NCBI GenBank assembly: GCA_947095535.1
Contig: OX352773.1
Coordinates: 35,919,398 to 35,983,397 of the forward strand
Reading direction: 5' to 3'
Length of the DNA stretch: 64,000 nt
Source: Poecilobothrus nobilitatus
Lineage: Eukaryota > Arthropoda > Insecta > Diptera > Dolichopodidae
Part shown: positions 55,431 through 64,000 of the stretch, in pieces
Layout: each line of letters opens with the position of its first letter
Numbering within the stretch: position 1 is the first letter of the stretch
Translations under genes and position numbers: made by a program
Notes under the pieces: generated by a model
Database searches by the model: none
What the model was told of the DNA's origin: nothing
Seen by the model: the letters and a program-made list of their open reading frames with translations, nothing else

Positions 55431-58400
55431 TTATATAATAAATTTAGTTTTGACTTGTCGACAAGATCTCGATCTCGATCTACAAAGAATCATGTTACAA
55501 TTGGCATTCACGACATTTTTTTAATATACTTTGTCAAAATTACGTCTGTGTGAAATTCCCTTCTGATTGATATCAAATATACTAGACCTCATAGGGTATT
55601 TTGCAAAGCGTTGTTTTAATATCAATAAAGTTAAGTAAAAGAAAAATTACTCTCTCTCTATAAAATAGAATTTCTTTACAGTTTTATGGTCGGGATATCT
55701 AACTAGTTTCAAAACCTTTTTTCAATTCGATTCAAAATATCATTAGTAATTTTTTACAATAGTATAGTGATTTGAATACTGATTTATTTACAGACTTATA
55801 CCATTATTTATTTAAATGTTTTTTTTTACCTTTAAAACTATAAATTTATCACTAATTGTAAATTAATATGAACTCAAATAATCGTTTTCTTCAGTTATGG
55901 CAACTTTTATTCAAATTATTAATTAAGTTCTATTTCTAGACTTAAACAATGTGTACCAATCAAAAAATGTTTTAATATTATATTCTTTAACGATTATTTA
56001 TTTTGTATTCCTAAAAATAACCTCATGATGAACCTATCATATTTTAATAAATTAATCTCCCATTAGTATATAATTTTATAGGATTATCCATATATAGGAT
56101 TAAATTTTTTTTCTTCAATTTATATTCTCTAAAAAATGAAAATTGTATTTTCAATTTTACTTAAAATAAATTAAATTTCGATTAAATTTTTTCTTAGGTC
56201 AAATCAATAATTTATTTCAACCCAATTTAATAAATTTAAAACTTCTTTAAAAAATAATTTTTATTTTTATTTATAATTTTTGCAAAATTTCGAAGAAAAT
56301 AAAAAATTTATTTAATATATTAAATTGTACCTCAATGGTAACAAATTGTATTTTGGACAGAGCATTGGATCATTGTATATATTATTTTAACCCTAATCTG
56401 GTAATAATATAAGAGCATTATTTAAATTACTTAAGTTAAATTCTTCGTTGAATCCTTTTTTTATTTGATAAAGAGTAAAATAGGACAAAGAAAACAATCA
56501 CATAAAATTAATAGTTCTAGAATATTTTTGGGACTTGCATTTTCAACTTTTAATGGTTGTTTTTCTTTCCCTATGTTTTTCTTACTTTTATACAAAGGCA
56601 AAATTTGCAGAAGTCTTCTAATACCATAAAGAACGATTTTTATCTAAATTGTTAACTGTTAATTGTTATATGAGATGAATTCTATGTGAGCAGGTCTCGT
56701 TCGGCTGTTTCGTATTAATTACGGCTTCGTCAATCATATTAAGTTCTAAAAATATTTATGAAAAGCGAAACTTAAATTTAGCAACAGATTTTGTTGAGTT
56801 AAGAAATAAATAAGTAGAAGGTTTCTTGTCTTTTTGCAGTTCTAACTATATGTTATAAGCAAAATACTCTAAATTAAACTTTACTTTACCAGGACACTCT
56901 AGCTTTTATAAGTATAATTTATTAAAGAATATTGTATAAGAGGTACTGAATGAGGGGTTTCTTTAATTATTTTAATTTTTGCCAAGAAAATAAATAATAA
57001 AAAATAATTCTAATTGCATATACTAAGGCTGGCTCTGATTTTGTTTAGCTGCTTTAAATAACAGCTAATCCACATTTTGTTTATTTTGTACTTTTATTTC
57101 ATATATCCTATTTCAATATTTTATTTTATTAACTGAATTTTTTTTTTTTTAATAAATTTTTTTTTTTTGCAATAATATTTCATATTTTATCAAAAATTTA
57201 AAAAAACAAAAAAAAAAACGGAAAAAAAAGGGTATGTAGGAAGTTCAAGTGAAGAAAATCAAGTAAACATAATTTATTTGTATATGATTTTTATTTTATA
57301 ATTTTTTTGAAAAGTGACTTGAATTTTTTTTATTTTTTTTTTGTGTTATCTTATACATTATTGACAGGATATTGTAGGTATATATATTTTATGTAAATTT
57401 TACAGTTTTATCCAAAAAAATCAAAACTTACAAAATATCACAAGGGAAAATTATGAAAATCAATTTAATGAAGTTTTGGGGTAATTTAAATCAAAGAATT
57501 ACATTAATTAACAAAAATAACTACATACAAACTCCAATATAGCGAATATACATAGTATCGATTTACGTTTTTAACTCCGGTTTTCAATTGACAACTGAAC
57601 TCTGAACTTTTTTCTTACAATCCTGCTTAAATTTTTAAATTTATAAACGAAATGATTTTTTCGTACTTATTTAATTTTCCGTCACAATATAAATATGTAA
57701 ATATTTATATATTGAAAGGAAGTACAAATATTAGGATATACATGTGTACATTATGTAATAGTTATTTTTACAAATAAAGGGTACTCTTAAAAAAAGAGTG
57801 TTCGTTTATCATTGATGTTATTTTTGATATATTAGTGGTAAACAAAAAAAGACTACATTTTTTTGATATTTATTTTTTCTTTTTTTCGATTTTCTGCTTT
57901 TATTTTGGTGAAATTTATGAAGTCCTATTTTTGATGCTAAAAAATATACACACAACTTATATTATTTTTAATATTTTGAGACCTTTCTTATTATTTTTTC
58001 GACGAATTTTTTGTTTTTATTTATGAATGAGATAAAGACAGAAAAAATCCATTTTTAAGCGATTGAGATTGAATCATCCTATATTGATTTTTCTTCTATT
58101 TTTTTTAAATTATTTAGTTTAAAGGTTTTTAAAGATTAAATTTAGTTTACCAATAATATTACATTATATTATATTAGATTTCCTATACACACCTATAATT
58201 TGCTATAAACTACAAAACAATAATATGGGTTCTTAGAGGTATTCTCTTTTAAATTATATTTTTCTTCTTTTCTCATTTCTAAATTATTGTAACCTCTAGT
58301 TAACCTCTAGTAGCCTTTAATTAAACTCTTGAGTACGTTTTTATTCTCTATTTTAAATTAATAATACATATGCTGCGTGCTACAATCTTATAAGACATTT

Positions 58401-58690
58401 GGTTTCGAGCCTTAACCTTTTTAATATGATTTTGATTTCATGATTCTTCTCACTTCATTCTTTCTGTAATAAATTTTCCAAGTTGTGGAACAGCTACATT
58501 TTTAATCAAAGAATTTTATCTCATGAATTGATATTTATGACTTTTTGTATGTTTGTAAACTTTATAAAGTTTTTGCTGAAAAAAATAATTTACAATTATT
58601 TTGTGTCGTTATCAAATTTATTTTGGTGGAAATTTTCAAATGAAAATGTAAATGACATTTTTTGATCAATATACAGAAAAAAAATACATA
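55431..58690. other. A+T-rich non-coding stretch
   Basis: It holds a short GATCTC triplication near 55465-55482 and the 17-mer at 56359-56375 that mirrors 52852-52868. The 57835-58026 and 58483-58665 frames are Phe/Ile/Lys-rich chance frames. Confidence 0.5.
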
Positions 58691-58734
58691 TTTTAATACA
58701 CTAAAGAAAATATTTTTTCTTTAGTGTATTAAAA
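58691..58734. repeat. Perfect 20-bp hairpin
   Basis: TTTTAATACACTAAAGAAAA at 58691-58710 and its exact reverse complement at 58715-58734 are separated by the loop TATT. Confidence 0.85.
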
Positions 58735-59344
58735 ATTTAAATATTTGAAAAGTATTTTTACAAATCAAAAATAAAAGAAAAAAATGAAAAAAACAAAAAT
58801 TTAATTTTTCATGAATTTTAAATATTCAATTCGGCAAATCCTTGTTATTTATAATATTTTATGTTTGATTTAAAAAAAAAAAAGAAAAATTGAGTTCAAT
58901 ATACATTTTTTTTTTTGTAGTGGGAGTGTAACTTTTAATGTAAAATTTGCAAAAGTAATCAAAAAAAGTTATGAATTGTAATTAGATTTTTTTATTTTTC
59001 TCAAAAATAATATTTAAAGATTTTGTGTTTGATTTGACTTACTATTAGGTCGATATTAAAATTGTCTATTAATGTATATTTTTATAATCCCCTCATATTT
59101 TTTTTTATTATTTTGTAGTTGTTGTACTAAATTTAAATATTTTTTGCATTATTATTATGAAATTTATATTTATTAGGTTCAATTATTCATTAATTATTTG
59201 TCTAGGCAATGAATTTGAATTAGTTGAATTAGCTCTACAAATCTTTTCTGCTGTTTTTAAATTGTATTTTTATAACACTTTTTTAAAAAAAATAATTTTC
59301 GTATTCTTTGATTAGTCATTGTTGGTTTATGGACAGCATATTAA
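58735..59344. other. A+T-rich non-coding stretch
   Basis: Nothing recognised. Confidence 0.5.
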
Positions 59345-59470
59345 TTGTTTGTTTTTGTTAATATTGGAAATCACATATGATAATGTTATATTACAAAACC
59401 ATCAGCTACCAAGGCATTTTAAATAAAAGTTTGCTACCTGTGCAGGGTTTGAACCAGCACCTCTCCCGAT
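59345..59470 (-). mobile_element. SINE-A, shortened copy
   Basis: On the minus strand GGTTCAAACCCTGCAC is a B box, and ATGCCTTGGTAGCTGATGGT matches the SINE-A body block seen at 39471-39744. The A-box half and part of the body are missing. Confidence 0.7.
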
Positions 59471-60740
59471 TTTTTTTAATTTTTTGCAAAATTTGCATAC
59501 TTTTAGGCATCTTATGTCTTCTAATACATTTTTATTTATTTTAATTTAGTTTTATATGTCCCGAAGGATCTAGTAATACTGTTTAATTCCTTGGTAGTAC
59601 AGTGTAATTATCAAATTGGTCCTAAGTAGAATATTTATGTTTTTTTTGAAAGGCTATAGACATAATTATTTTTTTTTTTGTTTAATATTTTTAGATTTGT
59701 TGCGGTCAGCAATATTTTAAATTTAAATATTTGTTAAAAACGGATTTGTTTTTATCCTTGTCCTTGAAATTCTTGTATTTATTTCACTCGTTTGCTATAA
59801 TTCTATTCTTCTATCATTAAATGTCATATTTTCAATAATTTTCTAATAAAATTTGCTTGCTTCATGTTAAACAATCCTTTTTGTTTTTTTTTTGGTGAAA
59901 AGTTTTTATGAATAAACAATTAAATTAGATTAAGGAACAGAAATAGATTAAGGGTTCAAGGTTAGAATAAATTGTTAATGCTCTATTATTAAGTGCTATG
60001 CTATATGTATCCTTTTTTGTTCAATATAATGAAATTTTATTTAGATAATAATAATAATTATAAGTGGGTTTCTTAATTATGTTAAGTTTAATATTTATTA
60101 GTTTCATCATTTTTGTATTGGGTTTATATGTAAATTATATACATTTATACATTTCTTCAAAAATGAGTGACAATAAATTATTATTTATTAATAAAAATAT
60201 TGTTATTAAGAAATAAAATTATTTATAAATAAAATCATTATTATGTATTTACAAAAATTTTATTTTTGTTGTCATTTTTAGTTTTTCAAGGGTATGTTAA
60301 ATAGTACATATTGATAATTGTATAATATTTTTGGAATAAAATATATCATTGTGGGAAATAAACAGACCTAAAAAAATATTTCATGTATATTTTTATTTCA
60401 TTTTATTTTATAATTTATTATTTTTCTTTTTGTTTATTTTTATTTAAAGGACACTAATATACATATCATAACATGAAATATATATAATATATAAAATAAT
60501 TTATTAAGTGTATTTTTAGTAGTTATTGATTTACCTTACTAGATATTTGAAGTGCTTGTTTTTTGTTCCTATTTTTTTTTTTATTCATTTTATAAAGAAA
60601 ATTTCTTTTGAAGTTATTTTAAAAACTTTTGTTAAATTTAACGTACACATAGTTTAATAAAATATCATATATATAAGAAGTTTTAAGAGTAAATTTTTTT
60701 ATATTGATAATTTTTCTAGATTCACACAACCAAAAAGAAA
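59471..60740. other. A+T-rich non-coding stretch
   Basis: Nothing recognised. Confidence 0.5.
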
Positions 60741-60825
60741 GAAATCACACAACCTTTTTTTTCTAGGTGTGGCTGTAAATGCCATAAGGTTCAATTTATA
60801 TATTCTTACCCACTAGGCCACCGAT
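60741..60825 (-). mobile_element. SINE-B, internally deleted copy
   Basis: The minus strand has the head GGTGGCCTAGTGGGTAAGAA, then jumps to the body block complementary to GTGTGGCTGTAAATGCCATA, skipping the B box. It matches the copies at 6906 and 17690. Confidence 0.7.
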
Positions 60826-63023
60826 TTAATTTTTTTAATTTTTTAATGAAATTTTTACATTTTTCGGTATAAATATATCTTTAAAGTCTTTTCAACCTGC
60901 TTTTTAAAAAAAAAAAAAAAACATTAATCAATTTATTGAAAAGCGTTAACTTATTTTTTGTCATTAGTTTTAAATGTCCAGTATAACTCTTAACAGTCAA
61001 CTGTAACTCTTCCATTCTTTATATATAATATTCTTTCAACTTTAATTGAAGTTTTTGATTTTCAAAAAATTAAAGCTGTCTTGTTATATTGTTTTAACTT
61101 CTTAGAAGTTTAGAAGATTTATTCCCCATAAGAATTTTATAGCATAATAACAAGTCTCCAACATATTTAATTACAATTTAAAAATAAATACATTTTTTTT
61201 CTTTTTGTTTTTAAATCTTTTAATTAGGCAACATTTCTTCAAAAAATTAATAATGTATATAAAATTTGAAAATCTTTGACCAACTTTCAATTGAAATAAA
61301 AATTCTTAAAACTAAACCAATAATCTTAACCAAATGGTTATTGTAAATCAGAACATTAAAATAAAAAAAAAAAAAACAAAACAAAAATAATCTATATAAT
61401 ATAAAATAAGAAAAGAAGAAAATATATCTGATAAGGAAATATATAAATTGAAAGAAAACTTTGAAAGAAATAAGAAAAACAAAAGAAAAAAAAAAACAAT
61501 AAACTCAAGAAAAAAATTCACATTAAAGTGACATAAAAAATGTTTTTATCATTTTTATTCTTAGAAATGGGATAAAAATTTCAAAAATCGACCATTCAAC
61601 CACATAACATACATTTCAATCTATAAAACAAAACAAAAAAAAAAAAAAGTTCACATAACATTAATTTTTATTTTATTTAAGTTTTTTCTTTATTTTTATT
61701 AGAAAAAAAAAAGGTAATAAAAATCAATAGATAGTAAAAAACAAAAAAAAAAAAAAACACAAACCAAACAATAATAATTTTTTCTTTAAAACAAAAGGAA
61801 ATTATCTTGAAAAGTTTTTTTTTGTGTTATATGTTATCATCAGAGATCAATAAAGATTAAAAAAGTTGGTCAGACCTAATGTAACAAATTAAAAGCTTTA
61901 AAAAAAAATGTTTTTCTTTTCTTTTTTTTTTTGGATTTAAATTGATATTTTTATAAGATATAGAAAAAAAAAAAAATAAATGAAATTTTTGTTGTTTGAA
62001 ACAACTTAAGCATTTCAATCTTATGTACTGTATTAATTAACAACTTATCATTTCAGATTTGATAAAAGATATATCTAAGGAAACTATAAATTTATATACA
62101 TATAAATAATATAGGTATTATATATATATATATATGAGTGTATAATAGATATTGATAGAATATACAATAAATCGCTTTATTTGTGATGAAATGTGGGTCT
62201 TGTTCATGTGTTATACTTTGTTTTGTTAAATCAAATAAAAATTATTTATTGTGAAAATAGATTTATTAAGTCTTGGAAGCTTTTGAAGTTGATTAAAGAT
62301 ATTATAATTTATATTTTTACATTTAATAAAATAAAGTGTATAATATTCTAATTCAATATAAATGGTTTATCTTAATTAACTACACTGCTATATATATCGC
62401 TGCATAGATTTAATGAGTATGTAATTTTTTTTGTATTTAGGGGTTTAAGTTGAGTTTCTTTTAGTTTCGAAGATATGGAGAAATTTTTTTTAGTTTTAAT
62501 AAATTGGCATTTAACTTCGTTTTTAGACTATAAATGAAAATTCCATTAAATGCAATCAGAAATCGAAGAAATATTCTTTTAAAGCAGTTTCAACTTAAAG
62601 TAATTTAGAAAAATAAACAGTGGAATAAAAATAGTAATTTACAAAATTCTTATATTGAAAAATTGTATCATAAAAATTTTATTTTCGAATAAAAAAAATT
62701 GAATTTTAATATTAGAATTAGAGTGAAATAATGATTTGTATTTCGCCTGAGCTGATATGTGGTTTTTGTCTATAAAATAAATTCGATATATCAATAATAT
62801 TTTTAGTTTAAGGGTTTGGTAAGAAAGATTTTAATTTCACTTTCCCAAATCCCACTTTCTTAAAATAAGAAAAGGAGCTACAGCCCCAAACGCAAACAAA
62901 ATCTCACATATACATATTTATAAAAAAAATATTTGTCTTTTATTTATCATGTGTACCTGTATTTTGTAATAAAGAAAACAATTAAATTAAAAAAGAGTTG
63001 AATTTATTGTGTACCTGTGTATG
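60826..63023. other. A+T-rich non-coding stretch
   Basis: Long A runs, a TA run near 62119-62134, and no recognised gene. Confidence 0.5.
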
Positions 63024-63080
63024 GCGGGATTTTGTTAAGCAACGTTTTGGAGAGCAGGATTTTGGAAAAATGGTATTTTA
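63024..63080 (+). repeat. Degenerate GGGATTTTG minisatellite
   Basis: GCGGGATTTTGTTAAGCAAC, GTTTTGGAGAGCAGGATTTT, then GGAAAAATGGTATTTTAGG form about three loose units related to the repeats at 456-510 and 21069-21240. Confidence 0.45.
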
Positions 63081-64000
63081 GGAAAGTGAAATATATATGA
63101 AAACGCGAGTTGAAAATGACAACCTTTTGTCCCGCACCTTTAATTTATAAATCCCATTTATTTACTGTCTCTGCTTTATTCACTTCTATATTAATCTTTT
63201 TGATATAATATTAAAAAAGAAGATTTGTACCGAACAATAAATAAAGAAATAAACAAATTTAACAAGATCAACTAAAAAATTTCAAAATCAAAAAAATCCT
63301 TTGAATAAAATTATTAATTTTTTAAAGTTTTTTAAAACTAAAATTAAAGTTAAATATTTTCCACTACTCTATTATGAAATTACTCTATATTTCTATCAGA
63401 TCTAATAGAGATTCTTATATAAATATATATTTTAGTCCTTATTAATGTTATTTTTTCAATTAATGTTATAATATTATATGTATTTCTTTTTTCATTTTTA
63501 CTGAATGGTACTCAAAATTTCAAAATTGAAACTTCCCTGTATAAATGAATATTGAACAAAAAAAAAAAACAAAAAATTTAATAATATATGCATAATATTA
63601 TCCAGACTACTATTATTATAAATTTTATATTTTACTTTGTATTTGATTTGAAATCCTTTCAATAATTTAATCCTTTTCTATCCCTCGATATTCATATCCT
63701 CAAATAATTTAATTTCTTTTGTTTCAATTTGTTTTTTTTTTAAATCGATGATTACTGATATCAGAAAATCAAAAGAAAAAAAATAAAGTAAATGAAAATC
63801 ATCAAAATTATAATCAGAATAATGACTATTATCATTATCATTATTATGATCATCAGTATCATAATCACCAATCAAATATCAAATAGAAATGATGTTTAAA
63901 AAATGGAAAAAAAAATGATTTCTTTTTTTTTTGTTTTTTTTTTTTCATTGAATATCCTTGAATATTCTAAATGAAGATATATGAATGTATGAATGTATTT
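63081..64000. other. A+T-rich non-coding stretch
   Basis: An ATT/ATC triplet-rich microsatellite near 63822-63870 yields an Asp/Asn-rich minus-strand frame that I take as a by-product. Nothing else was recognised. Confidence 0.5.

Noticed and set aside
62045..62110. Possible terminal exon after ATCATTTCAG reading DLIKDISKETINLYTYK
   Set aside because: Only 17 codons in A/T-rich DNA with a moderate acceptor; too short to support.
63678..63875. Asp/Asn-rich 65-codon minus-strand frame
   Set aside because: Product of an ATT/ATC triplet microsatellite.

Overview
This window is very A+T-rich (about four-fifths A+T by eye). It has long A/T runs and TA microsatellites and holds no complete protein-coding gene that I can recognise. 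It reads as intergenic or intronic DNA of an insect, most likely a fly (Diptera). The best lineage clue is a DINE-1/INE-1-type element at the left edge. It has the terminal TATACCC/GGGTATA pair, the GATCAGGATCA...GAGTCGAT core, a GTCC tract, internal ~146-bp repeats and a 3' hairpin, all typical of fly genomes. Species cannot be fixed from this window.

What the window holds is a dense record of mobile elements. (1) A ~1.8-kb Helentron/HINE-like family has four full-size copies (28618-30410 and 32826-34615 on +, 34733-36534 and 48784-50572 on -), a shortened copy (46036-47176, -), two decayed relics (4883-5500, -; 54936-55430, +) and one 159-bp deletion derivative (10028-10186, +). Each full copy contains about three tandem ~477-bp monomers, a (GGAC)n tract of variable length and a 3' terminal hairpin. 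Two copies lie tail to tail around a 117-bp spacer, giving a ~3.7-kb inverted repeat.

(2) LINE remains come from at least three lineages: a reverse-transcriptase C-terminal region (11230-11870, -), a post-RNase H C-terminal Cys/His region with 3' UTR (19962-20368, +), and a jockey/CR1-like C-terminal region (42300-42812, -). All are broken. (3) A separate poly(A)-tailed retroelement family has three 5'-truncated insertions with target-site duplications (22213-22303, 39754-40039, 53619-54321). The longest keeps about 117 open codons of a protein C-terminus that I do not recognise.

(4) There are three tRNA-derived SINE families. SINE-A lies at 39471, 40358, 52095 and 59345; SINE-B at 6906, 17690 and 60741; SINE-C at 14820-15059 with a perfect 13-bp target duplication. 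(5) Several MITE-like elements have imperfect inverted ends (14239, 16250, 30882, 38294, 44754; weaker at 5799).

Possible host material is thin. There is a 58-codon ATG-initiated ORF at 13720-13896, an unrecognised open frame at 53162-53281, a possible terminal coding exon behind a strong polypyrimidine-CAG acceptor at 48527-48647, and a possible non-coding exon at 52435-52553 between an acceptor and a GTAAGT donor. All are low-confidence. Everything else is A/T-rich sequence, microsatellites and short hairpins.
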